Shown here: positions 46,967 to 57,346 of the stretch, piece by piece
Layout of the letters: every line of letters begins with the position of its first letter
Position numbering within the stretch: position 1 is the first letter of the stretch
Made by a program: the position numbers and the translations under genes
NCBI GenBank assembly: GCA_963693285.1
Contig: OY848921.1
Location: 2,123,646 to 2,187,645 of the forward strand
Source of the DNA: Xestospongia muta
Lineage: Eukaryota > Porifera > Demospongiae > Haplosclerida > Petrosiidae
DNA: 64,000 nt
Direction of reading: 5' to 3'
The notes under the pieces: generated by a model
Database searches by the model: none
Told to the model about the DNA's origin: nothing
What the model saw: only the letters and a program-made list of their open reading frames with translations

Positions 46967-49900
46967 ATGTCTGATAATCTCAGTCCACCTACTCTTGATG
47001 TACTGTGTGATGAACTGAGACAAGTAGTAGAATGGGATCAAGTAGCTTTGTATCTCAAGGTATATCATGTTGATATTAAGGGTATTGAAGCACAATACTC
47101 TGGATTAGCACAGCGCAAAATGTATTCTTTACAAAAATGGCTAGATCAAACCAACACTGTACATTCATGGCGTACTGTAGCTGATGCAGTAGGTAAAGTA
47201 AATCCTGCAGTTGCTGAGCATATCAGAACAAAGTATGTTACTATTCTAGATCAAGTATTAACTACTTCACAAAATGAAGAACATAGCATTGTAAGTGATG
47301 GTCAATATCCAACTAGCTCACATGATCCTATCATTAATGACCATCGACTCATTGTACTAGAACAAGAACCATCATCTTCAGCAAATGATGACCGATATCC
47401 AACTAGTAACTCTAGAATTGAAGAGGAAGAACCATTACCATTTGAAAAAGAGATAGTTGAACAGATTACTAACTTAGAAGACAGATTTGCCATGTTAGTT
47501 GTAGAAACACAACAGACTTTAGAGAAGAGGCCTAATGAGATTTTACTATTTTTTCGATACTTAAAAGTACGACTGAGAGATGAGGCATCATTACCAAATG
47601 AACCTGAAATTACTTGCAACAAATTGTTTGATATACTGAATGACCACTGGAATTATCTCAATTGTCTGCTTCTTCAGAGAATAGTTCAAAACTTTCTCTC
47701 AGACACTGAGTTGCCTGCTAAAGTACAAAAATATCAAGAAGATTTAGCTGCATTCCAGGAATCAACAAAAATGAAGAGCCTTGTTGACAAAATAAAATCA
47801 AAACAAACTTCAACAGATAATATTCAAATAGCGCTCAAAGTTAAGAAGATGTGGTTGGATGTCTCACTAAAACATTTTAACTTCCTTGTAAAGCTTCTCT
47901 TTCAAGAATACGACAAGTCCCTTCAGAACATAGCTGTCACATTAGGTTGTATGCATGTTATCTGGACTGTTTCTAAAAATATAGCTAGCCTAATTAAAAG
48001 AGCCAAGTATAGTAGTGAAGAATTAAAGGCTGTTGGAGTCATTTCACTAACAGTGGGTAAACATATAATTTTTCATTGTGAAGACTCACAAGATGACATG
48101 ACTTTTGACACAGCTCTGTTGAAAGCTGTCCATTGTGGTAATTGTGTTTCTGCCATATCTCTTCTTCTTGAGGTAGGTAGTAATTTTAACTTACTTACAC
48201 AGTCAGGTGAAACTGTGATATCTGCTTTGTCCGAAATAAAAAATGATAACTGTGCTACTATTTTATATGTGGCTAGCCTATATGGTCACTCATCTGTCGT
48301 TTCTATATTGCTTAACAATGGGGCAGATCCTAACATATTTATCAATAATGGCAGAACACCTCTTATGGCAGCCAGTGGAAATGGTCATGGTGATGTTGTT
48401 GAGTTATTTCTAGGAAATAACGTTCCTGTAAATAACCAAAGCATTGATGGAATGACAGCTATTTATGTTGCTAGCCAAAATGGCCACTCTTCTGTTGTTT
48501 TGACCTTACTTAATAATGGGGCAGATCCTAACATAACTACAAACGATGGGTGGACACCTCTTATGATAGCCAGTCATCGGGGTTATGGTGATGTTGTTGA
48601 GTTATTACTAGAGCAGAATGTTCCTGTAAATACACAAAGCACAAGTGGAATTACAGCTATTTATGTTGCTAGCCAGAACGGTCACTCTTCTGTTGTTTCT
48701 ACTTTACTTAACAATGGGGCAAATCCCAACATCGACAAAATAGATGGGCGGACACCTCTTATGATAGCTAGTGAAAATGGTCATGGTGATATCGTTGAGT
48801 TATTAATATACAAAAATGTTCCTGTAAATACACAAAGCACAAGTGGAATTACAGCTATTTATATTGCTAGCCAGAACGGTCACTCTTCCGTCGTTTCTGC
48901 CTTGCTTAACAATGGAGCGGACCCTAACATAGCTAAAAATGATCGCTGGACACCTCTTATGATAGCCAGTCAGAAGGGTCATGGTGATGTTGTTAAGTTG
49001 TTACTAAAGAAGAATGTTCCTGTAAATACCCAAATCGTAGATGGAATGACAGCTATTTATATTGCTAGCCAGAATGGTCACTCTTCTGTCGTTTCTGCTT
49101 TACTTAACAATGGAGCAGATCCTAACATTGCTAAAAATAATGGCTGGACACCTCTTTTGATAGCCAGTCAGAAGGGTCATGGTGATGTTGTTGAATTATT
49201 ACTAGAGAGTAAGATTTCTGTAAATACCCAAATTACAGATGGAATGACAGCTATTTGTAGTGCTAGCCAGAATGGTAACTCTTCTACTGTTTCTTTTTTA
49301 CATAACAATTGGGCAGATCCCAACCTAGCTGATAATGATGGCTGGACGGCTCTTATTGTAGCCAGCCAAAATGGTTATGTTGATGTTGTTAAGTTATTAC
49401 TAAACAAGAGTGTTTCAATAAATACCCAAACCAAAGAAGGAGCAACAGCTATTTATATTGCTAGCCAAAATGGTCACCTACCTATTGTTTCTATCTTACT
49501 TAGTAAAGGTGGAGACCCCAACCTAGCCAGGACCAATGGCTGGACACCTCTTATAATAGCTTCTGCCAGAGGACATGATGACGTTGTGGGAGAGTTACTG
49601 AAGACACAAATTAATGTTGATCAACATACTCCTACTGGTACTACAGCATTGCACTTCTCAAGTTATTACGGACATGAAAATATTGTTAGACAGCTATTGG
49701 AAGGTGGTGCTAATCCACTTATAAGAGACACGTCAGGTCAGACACCTCAAGATGTAGCTTATCAAAAAGGTCATTATAACATTGTATTACTACTTCAAAA
49801 CGCTATGACTGGTTTCCATGACGATGATCAGGGGTCATTGGCAGGTTCTATTGAGTCAGGATATACAACTGGTGGACTATCAACTGATGACTCATCAGTA

Positions 49901-49975
49901 GCAGATTACGATATTGCACAAATCTCTGATCTAGAAGAAGACATTATAGAAACCACTTCTTTCTTCATAGTTTAG
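46967..49975 (+). CDS. Death domain-ankyrin repeat protein D (intact, 1002 aa)
   Basis: Single coding exon. Death domain at residues about 1-95, a longer Ser/Glu-rich spacer with NDHRLIVLEQE, then the middle module (DHWNYLNCLLLQRIVQ, CMHVIWTVSKNIASLI, LKAVGVISLTVG). About 17 ankyrin repeats follow; those near the end are more diverged (HNNWADPNLADNDGWTALIV, LPIVSILLSKGGDPNLAR), which suggests they are older or less homogenised. The acidic tail ends SDLEEDIIETTSFFIV. The leader donor at 46734 (GAG/GTATAT) is kept, but the acceptor AG found before the ATG in C has become AT here (near 46950), so the leader intron may not be removed. Role as for A, inferred only. Confidence 0.9.
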   Translation: MSDNLSPPTLDVLCDELRQVVEWDQVALYLKVYHVDIKGIEAQYSGLAQRKMYSLQKWLDQTNTVHSWRTVADAVGKVNPAVAEHIRTKYVTILDQVLTTSQNEEHSIVSDGQYPTSSHDPIINDHRLIVLEQEPSSSANDDRYPTSNSRIEEEEPLPFEKEIVEQITNLEDRFAMLVVETQQTLEKRPNEILLFFRYLKVRLRDEASLPNEPEITCNKLFDILNDHWNYLNCLLLQRIVQNFLSDTELPAKVQKYQEDLAAFQESTKMKSLVDKIKSKQTSTDNIQIALKVKKMWLDVSLKHFNFLVKLLFQEYDKSLQNIAVTLGCMHVIWTVSKNIASLIKRAKYSSEELKAVGVISLTVGKHIIFHCEDSQDDMTFDTALLKAVHCGNCVSAISLLLEVGSNFNLLTQSGETVISALSEIKNDNCATILYVASLYGHSSVVSILLNNGADPNIFINNGRTPLMAASGNGHGDVVELFLGNNVPVNNQSIDGMTAIYVASQNGHSSVVLTLLNNGADPNITTNDGWTPLMIASHRGYGDVVELLLEQNVPVNTQSTSGITAIYVASQNGHSSVVSTLLNNGANPNIDKIDGRTPLMIASENGHGDIVELLIYKNVPVNTQSTSGITAIYIASQNGHSSVVSALLNNGADPNIAKNDRWTPLMIASQKGHGDVVKLLLKKNVPVNTQIVDGMTAIYIASQNGHSSVVSALLNNGADPNIAKNNGWTPLLIASQKGHGDVVELLLESKISVNTQITDGMTAICSASQNGNSSTVSFLHNNWADPNLADNDGWTALIVASQNGYVDVVKLLLNKSVSINTQTKEGATAIYIASQNGHLPIVSILLSKGGDPNLARTNGWTPLIIASARGHDDVVGELLKTQINVDQHTPTGTTALHFSSYYGHENIVRQLLEGGANPLIRDTSGQTPQDVAYQKGHYNIVLLLQNAMTGFHDDDQGSLAGSIESGYTTGGLSTDDSSVADYDIAQISDLEEDIIETTSFFIV

Positions 49976-50800
49976 AAACTACAGGTCAGTCACATAAGAT
50001 TCAACCAACAAATTAATTAGAAATGGTGCCTTAACTGCTTTATATTATCCATTTGTATTACAATATGGTAGTTTTTAAAACAATAATAATAATAATAAAG
50101 TAATAATAATAGTTTATTTTACATAATAGCAAATATGAAGTGTTTTATATTTACCTTTTTTAGTGAGTAATTGACCTGACACATACTACTTAGCAGAGAT
50201 GTAACATGATGATGCATGATACATGTTGATTGTCTGTGTAATTAATAATATTTATTATATTACATTATATTATAATATGATTTAGTTAATTACATAATAC
50301 TTTTTGTATACTTGTTATAAGTAAATATTTGTATATGTGGTATATATTTTTGATATAAAACTTTTATTTTCAAAACTCAAAGACTACACTACATTTGTCA
50401 GATTTATACTGAAATGATACTTGGTGATCATGATGTGATAAACAGAACTAGAAACCTGAATAGCGCACATGTTGGTATTATTGTAAGGAGAAACATGGAG
50501 ATTATCAGTTTAAAGCTATTATAAGGTGTTCTAGAGGTGATTGTAGATTTAAGAATATGATAAGATGACATATAAATATTGAAATTTTGAGAATTAAAAC
50601 ATTTCCTAAAATACGTTGGTAAGTGATTTGCAAATGTCCAGTTTTCAAAAAATAATGATTGTTTCAGTGTCCAATAAGTAATATTCTCATTAATAAGCTG
50701 GACTTGTTTTGAGTCACACTCCATTCTTCTTTTAAACATCATTGCTATCCCTCTTAATTTGTAAACATTCATTTAGTAAAGAGCATGTAATATACAAAAT
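49976..50800 (+). repeat. Triplicated 3' flank, copy 3
   Basis: Matches the flanks at 31181 and 44165. Confidence 0.8.
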
Positions 50801-51059
50801 ATGGACTCCATAATTATTAATAGCTAATGTAATTTTTTAAGTTTATGACATCATCATTATTGTTTTCTAAAAATGACTCTATTCAACACTATATATTACT
50901 ATTCACATTATACAGTTCTTGTTATTCTGATATTGATCTAATAAGTTTGTCTTTATCTTCATCAGTTCCATGACATACTACATATATAAAGTAGAAAATA
51001 TATTATAATAAATTATTATATTAAATAACTTTATTAACTAACTTAAGTACATAGCTTCA

Positions 51060-51359
51060 GTGAATTTACTAAATATAGACAACCATATTTCTTGTACATC
51101 AGATTCAGTTAAATTGTTAGAATTATATTTCTTTATAGTATCTGTTGTATTAGCAGTAATCCTATTACTGATATATATAACAATGAAATTATTAGTTGTT
51201 TTATCTTACACTGTAGTTGAGTGTATTGATGATAAAGTACTAGATAGTCTTGGAGATGATGACTTGTACTGTGTAACAGGTCTTACTAGTATAGTATGTT
51301 GTGGATGTTCTGTGATATCTTTAGTAGTCTCTGTTGTATCTTGTTGTTCTAATAATTAA
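51060..51359 (+). CDS. Possible terminal exon of a small membrane protein
   Basis: An open frame of about 100 codons begins just after a splice acceptor (AGCTTCAG) and has no ATG at its start. It encodes a hydrophobic segment (YFFIVSVVLAVILLLIYITM), an acidic loop (ECIDDKVLDSLGDDDLYC) and a Cys-rich hydrophobic end (SIVCCGCSVISLVVSVVSCC). I do not recognise the family. Its last about 60 bp and following DNA also occur, decayed, directly after the ankyrin breaks at 36880 and 45960, which shows this sequence was the recombination partner. Upstream exons were not found. Confidence 0.35.
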   Translation: MNLLNIDNHISCTSDSVKLLELYFFIVSVVLAVILLLIYITMKLLVVLSYTVVECIDDKVLDSLGDDDLYCVTGLTSIVCCGCSVISLVVSVVSCCSNN

Positions 51360-51454
51360 TAAGATATCAATTATTATAATGTTAAATTTATTATAATTAT
51401 TATAAATTTATTAAAGTCACATACTACAATATAGTACTCAATAGATTCACTTAC

Positions 51455-51855
51455 AATCTCTTTTGGCCCTCTTTGATTTCCTCAATAATTTCAACATTAA
51501 ACATTTGCTGATTGGGTACTGTAGATTTTGTTCTATTCTCTACTCCTTTTCTATGTGCATCATCTCTAGTAATAGCTGTTTATAATTCTGTTCTATTGTT
51601 ATCACTAGAACCAGCAGATCTTTTACTACATTTAGTTAAAGTATGACATTGACCAAATTCTGTAATAGTTTCTGTGGAGTATTCAGCATTAACTTCAGTA
51701 TTCACAGATATTTGATGTGTCAGCATTTTTGAGGTAATAGCCTAAATAAAGAAATATCAATTACTTTTCATTAAATTAATTAAGTATCCTGTCATAATAA
51801 TGCTAATATCCAGTATTACTTACTCCTTTTTGAAAGTCAGTAATAGTCAGATTTT
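51455..51855 (-). pseudogene. Two decayed exons of an unknown minus-strand gene
   Basis: Exon 51855-51824 (NLTITDFQKG) and exon 51741-51455 (AITSKMLTHQISVNTEVNAE onward, ending EEIKEGQKR) have acceptors TAATAG and TTTAG and donors GTAAGT, and join in phase 0. One TAA interrupts the second exon about 53 codons in. The polar composition is protein-like but no family is recognised. Could be a real gene with a premature stop or chance. Confidence 0.35.
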
Positions 51856-51869
51856 CTATTAAAAATTAA

Positions 51870-52614
51870 TTATCAGGCTAATAAGTCTTTGAATATAAAT
51901 AACAATGTGATATTCAAGTGAGTACAAGTATTATTGTCATTTGTTTTGATGTGGAGTGTCTTCCCCACCTAACAATAAGTTCATTTGTTCATTTTTAGTA
52001 CATATTCTCTTATTGCAGGTTATTGAGTCCATTTCTTGTGAATTGTTGCAATAATGTATATTCAGTAGTAGCACACATTGAATGATGACACTTTTGTATA
52101 TGACAAGCCATTAAGATTATGTATTTGCACACAAGAATGTGAACCTTGTTACTGTGAGGCTAACTAACTTATGAACTCATCAATGAAATTAATGTAAATG
52201 CTTACAATAACATAAATTTAATTTCTTTTTTAGACTGGCATACAAAATGATCTAGTGTAAGGAATTAAGGCTGAATTTTGCTGGAATCCAGGGACTGTTA
52301 GTTTATAATTATTTATGCTAACAATTTCAAGCTAAAAAAGATGTTAAGGAAATATGAAAAGTGATGCATTAAATTTATAAAACAATTTTTTAGAAATGAA
52401 TTGGCTATCTTTTATAATATATCAGCTAAACCGATGGAACGTTCTGTCCAACACACAAAGTTGTTCCAAGTTTTCAGTATATGGCAACTCCAGCTCTGCC
52501 CTATAAAAATACTTGAAACCACAAATATTTAGTAAGGTGTGGTTATCTCATATCTGGGGCATGTTGCCATGTTCTGTTTGGTGCACGTGAATGTGCTGCT
52601 AACTTCAACAGAGT
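51870..52614. other. Intergenic region
   Basis: No coding or RNA feature seen. Confidence 0.45.
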
Positions 52615-52920
52615 GTAAGAAATTATTAAACTAACACTTATATTTCCATTTTAGCTTTTAACTGATCGATAATTACAAGTCAAAAGGGTAAATTATTGAT
52701 TTATTAAGACGACTGTATGATTTAAGAGGTGGACTAACATATATTATATAGTCTGTCCTGTTATTACTTCATTCACTAGTATACTGTGTACTGAAGTCAT
52801 CAATAATAGAGATATCCACTTATTAAACCATCTCTGTCACTGAATACAACCTGTGTGTTGGTATTCTTTTATCCACTTGTCTGTGATTTGTCTGTGCTCT
52901 TGTAATCTTGTACTGATAAC
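52615..52920 (+). repeat. Upstream region of paralogue E, duplicate of 27240-27550
   Basis: Nearly identical to the 5' flank of gene A. Confidence 0.8.
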
Positions 52921-53790
52921 TACCTCCATATCTACACAGTGACTGTTAGCATTCTTAATACGAGTCTACTCTTGACTCTAAGTACCTTAATGTTTACTGT
53001 GACTCTTTTTACCAGTCTATTCTTGATTCAATTTCTAAATATCTACTGTGATACAGTGACTGTTAGTGTTTCAGTCTACTCTTGACTCAATTACCTTAAT
53101 ATCTACTATGATACAGTAAACTTTTAGCATTCATTTCACCAGTCTATTCTTGAATCAATTCCAAAAGATCTACTGTGACACACTGACTATTAGAGTTCTT
53201 CTTACTAGTCTGCAATTGACTCAATTACCTCAATATCTATTCTGATACAGTAATTGTTAGCATTCATTTCTCCAGTCTACTCTTGACTTGATACTTAAAT
53301 ATCTACTGTGATACAGTGACTGTTAAAGTTCTTCTTACCAGTCTATTATTGACTTAATTACCTCAATATCTATTGTGACACAGTGACTGTTAACATTCAT
53401 TTCTCCAGTCTACTCTTGACTTGATACTTAAACATCTACTGTGATACAGTGACTGTTAGAGTTCTTCTTACCAGTCTATTATTGACTTAATTACCTCAAT
53501 ATCTATTGTGACACAGTGACTATTAGCATTCATTTCTCCAGTCTACTCTTGACTTGATACTTAAACATCTATTGCGATACAGTGACTGTTAGAGTTCTTC
53601 TTACCAGTCTATTATTGACTTAATTACCTCAATCTCTATTGTGACACAGTACCTGTTAGCATTCTTGATTTCTATTAAATATATGCTGTGACACAGTGTC
53701 TGTTAAAGTTCTAATTACCAGGGTCAATTACCCTTAATATCTATTGTGGCATAGTGACTGTTAACATTCTTTTCACCATTGTACTCAACC
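52920..53790 (+). repeat. 67-bp leader minisatellite, array of gene E
   Basis: About twelve copies. In the middle (about 53270-53640) two units alternate as a higher-order repeat of about 120 bp (CTCCAGTCTACTCTTGACTT, GTTCTTCTTACCAGTCTATT), so part of the array was amplified as a dimer. Confidence 0.88.
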
Positions 53791-54064
53791 ACATCAATAT
53801 TTACTGTTTAAATAATTTGATACATTCATCATTAAGTATACAGTGGATTGAGTGAGATCATAGAGCAGCTATAATAACTAAGGTACGTAACATAAAGTCT
53901 CTCTATGTTATATATATATATATATATATAGCTATTTTATCATTACAATTGTTTCATATTATGTTGTTTGATATTGTTATGACAACATTCCAATCATAAT
54001 TTGATTATTACACATTTGTCATAACTGTACTTAAGCTTCATTTTATATCTTTCTTTAGTGCACA

Positions 54065-55540
54065 ATGTCTGATAATCTCAGTCCACCTACTCTTGATATA
54101 CTGTGTAATGAGCTGAGACAAGTAGTAGAATGGGATCAAGTAGCTGTAAATCTCAAAGTATCTTATGTCAATATTAAAAGTATTGAGAAACAATATTCTG
54201 AATTAGCGCAGCGCAAAATGCATTCTTTACAAAAATGGCTAGATCAAACCAACACTGTACATTCATGGCGTACAATAGCTGATGCAGTAGAAAAAGTCAA
54301 TCCTGCGGTTGCTGAGAACATTAGAACAAAGTATGCTACAATTATAGATCTAGTACCATCCACTTCATCAAATGCAGAATATAGCAGTGTAAATGCTTGC
54401 CAAAATGACCTTATTACTAAAGAGCAACAACAAATTAAGTTTGAGACAGTGGTACTTGATAAAGACATCGTTGATAAAATCACTGACGTAGAAGATCAAT
54501 TTGCCATGTTAGTTTCAAACACAAAGATGTCTTTTAAAAAAAGACCAGAAATTCTTTCTGCATTGATGGAATACTTAAAGTCACGAGGGATAGATGAACA
54601 AGCATCATTACCAGATGAAGCCCCATGTATCACATACGACAAAGTGTTTGATATACTACGCAGACATTGGCATTACCTCAAATATCGACTTCTTCAAAGA
54701 ATAATTCATAACTTTCTTTTTGACACGGATTTGCCTGTTCAACTTCAGCAATATCATGATGATATTACTGCATTTAAAAAGTCAACAAAAATGAAAGATC
54801 TTGCTGATTTTGTAAAGTCAAAGCAGAGTACTGCAGGTGAGGTACCTGTAGCATTAAAGGTGAAGGAAGTGTGGTTAGATGTTACATTAGAACATTTTGA
54901 ATTTCTTGTGAAGCTTCTCTTCAAAGAATATGATGAGTCACTTCAAAATATTGTTGTTCAAAAGGGTAGCATGTATGTAACCTGGATTATCTCTGAAAAA
55001 ATAGCTAGCCTTATTATTACAAGATGTGAATTTGACAGCAATGTGCTAAAGGCAGTTGGAGTCATCTTATTAAGTGTTGGTACTAATGTAGTCTTTAACA
55101 ATGAATACTCACAAGATGATATGACATTTGATTCAGCACTATTGAGAGCAGTTGAATCTGGTGGTCCTCTTTCTGCTATATCTCTTCTTCTTGAAGTAGG
55201 TGGTAATCCTAACCTACTAACACAGTCAGGTGAAACAGTGATATCTACTGTATCCCAAATAAAAGGTGAAAATGGTTCTGCAGTTTTACATGTAGCTAGT
55301 CTATATGGTCACTCTTCTGTCATATCTACCTTACTTAACAATGGGGCAGATCCTAACATAGCTACAAATAATGGCTGGACACCTCTTATGATAGCCAGTC
55401 AGAGTGGTCATACTAAAGTTGTAGAGTTATTACTAGAGAAGAATGTTCCTGTAAATACCCAAAACACACATGGAATAACAGCTATTTCTATTGCTAGCAA
55501 GAATGGCCACTCTTCTGTTGTATCTACCTTACTTAACTAA
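54065..55540 (+). CDS. Death domain-ankyrin repeat protein E (3' truncated, 491 aa)
   Basis: Leader intron 53883-54058 (CTAAG/GTACGT to TTTAG) ends six bases before the ATG. Death domain and middle module are close to A and C over their full length. Only four ankyrin repeats remain; the sequence TTACTTAAC, which elsewhere continues AATGGGGCAGAT, here meets TAAGAACC, so the stop is created at a break. No donor site is seen at the break and no ankyrin sequence follows. A short protein with Death and middle module but almost no ankyrin domain could still be made. Confidence 0.87.
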   Translation: MSDNLSPPTLDILCNELRQVVEWDQVAVNLKVSYVNIKSIEKQYSELAQRKMHSLQKWLDQTNTVHSWRTIADAVEKVNPAVAENIRTKYATIIDLVPSTSSNAEYSSVNACQNDLITKEQQQIKFETVVLDKDIVDKITDVEDQFAMLVSNTKMSFKKRPEILSALMEYLKSRGIDEQASLPDEAPCITYDKVFDILRRHWHYLKYRLLQRIIHNFLFDTDLPVQLQQYHDDITAFKKSTKMKDLADFVKSKQSTAGEVPVALKVKEVWLDVTLEHFEFLVKLLFKEYDESLQNIVVQKGSMYVTWIISEKIASLIITRCEFDSNVLKAVGVILLSVGTNVVFNNEYSQDDMTFDSALLRAVESGGPLSAISLLLEVGGNPNLLTQSGETVISTVSQIKGENGSAVLHVASLYGHSSVISTLLNNGADPNIATNNGWTPLMIASQSGHTKVVELLLEKNVPVNTQNTHGITAISIASKNGHSSVVSTLLN

Positions 55541-56350
55541 GAACCACACAAATAAGATAGCATATCAAAGAATATATATGCGAAAGACTTGCCAGCTTAA
55601 CAATTAATAGCCATTATAACATATGCTCAAATGGTATCTGGTATGTGGTAGAAATACCTTTAAGAGATTGTTTATTAAAACGTATTGGGATGCACATACT
55701 GAGAAAACAGTACATGATATCTAAGCTGTCTAAACATCAGACTCTACTTGGTCACAGATAATAAAAGCATTCAGAAACTCCTTTTTAAAGAATTTCATGC
55801 ACTTGCAATGTAATGTTGTCAATTAAAAGCAGGTAAACAAGAGCAGTACATAATATTAGCAGGCACATTATAACAACAACTTGATAATAATATTGTATCC
55901 GTATATACCACTCAGTCTCAGATTGAGTGATTCTTTAGTCACAATTTATGTCACATAATTTGTCTTCTTTATTAACATTACTATCCTTATGTTAGGCATT
56001 ACTCTGGATGGAAACATTATGTGACATTGAGGTTCTGTTCTGTAAGATAAATGCTTTTGCTAATAGGTAATTTATGTAGTCCCCCTAAACATAACCACTA
56101 TACTATGCCATCATGACTATCATGTGTCTGGATGATAAAATTATTGATTACAATATATTATTTCATATGAATTTCTGCACTAGCATATATATCTGAAGAT
56201 GAATGCCAAATATTAATAGACTGAGTCAAATATACCAACTTGTTGATGTCATGTGGCATTCATATGTTTAAGATTGGTTAATAAACACTAATATATGAAT
56301 TAATCTTTGAACTAATATGTTGACCTCACTATATTTTTTCTGTTCCCTAG
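55541..56350. other. Region between the E break and a Nudix remnant
   Basis: No recognised gene. It contains the breakpoint where the E ankyrin array stops and, presumably, where the 5' part of the Nudix gene was lost. Confidence 0.4.
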
Positions 56351-56843
56351 GAAAGAAACTCAGGGAGTCTGCAATACATGAGGTTAAAGAGGAGACTGGA
56401 ACAGATACAGTGTTTGTGTCTCTTTATTTTCGTCACTTACATCAATATCGTTGGGAACAAATGATTTTTACTCCTGTGTCTATTAAAACCATTAAATAAA
56501 GATATTAAAATAGACACTGGTGAAATTGCTAGCTATAAATGGATGGATGTAAGTGATAGAACACCTAATGTGTATATATTGTGTTCAGTGTTCCTGCTAT
56601 TTCTACAGGAAGTTGTATTTGTGTTGAGAACCAGTAAAAATATTCCTTTAATAACTTCTTCCATTGAAATTTAATAATATGTATTATTGTCTTTTTATTC
56701 TCTAGTTAAATGAATATATTGCTGATTTATATACTAATAATCAAAACAGATTTATAGCTGAGACTTTTGTAGCCAGTCGTAAATGTGGTTACTTTCTATT
56801 ACTAACACTCTATCCTCACTTCTTCCCAAATAAACCTACCTAG
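56351..56843 (+). pseudogene. Nudix hydrolase 3' remnant (NUDT6-like)
   Basis: Exon 56351-56548 starts after CCCTAG and encodes GKKLRESAIHEVKEETGTDT, which matches the Nudix box (G-x5-E-x7-R-E-x2-E-E-x-G) except that the Arg of the REVxEE core is His; then HLHQYRWEQMIF. One extra base near 56470 shifts the frame before LCLLKPLNKDIKIDTGEIAS and YKWMD. Exon 56706-56843 finishes with LNEYIADLYTN to NKPT and TAG. The splice phases agree only if the extra base is ignored. Exons before the Nudix box are absent upstream, where truncated gene E lies. The segment order resembles NUDT6. Probably a broken gene. Confidence 0.75.
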
Positions 56844-57346
56844 TATATTATTGCATAGCACCACTAGTATGACTATCCAATAAAGAAACTAATGGAGATA
56901 AAGATAATAGTAGTACAGTACAACCTAGACTGTGATTATTATAATATTATTTGAGTGTGTTTATTTTATTTAATTAATATTATTTTAATACCTCCTACCT
57001 AACTAGTAAGTGTCACTCTATTAACTCAAAATAATATGCACCTTAATAACTTTGAATTATAAAAGTATGTTTATACCAAACTATATAAATTTTTGTTTTA
57101 AATTTGTCTACTCGATTAATGAAGTATTCTGACTTAGATTGTTACCATGTGCTTGATACTACAGTAGACAGTAGAATATGGCTATGGGACCTGGGGGTCA
57201 AATTACAAATTTATTCAGCAAAAAGTATACAATGATACTTAACACCCTTAAAATTCCAATTAGATCAAAACTAATAAAACTATTTAGTACTACAGTTAAA
57301 ATAGCATATCAATCAGCTCACTATATGAACTGAGTTTGTGCCGTTA
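56844..57346. other. Intergenic region
   Basis: Lies between the Nudix remnant (+) and the Roc-COR-Death gene (-), which converge. No feature seen. Confidence 0.45.
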
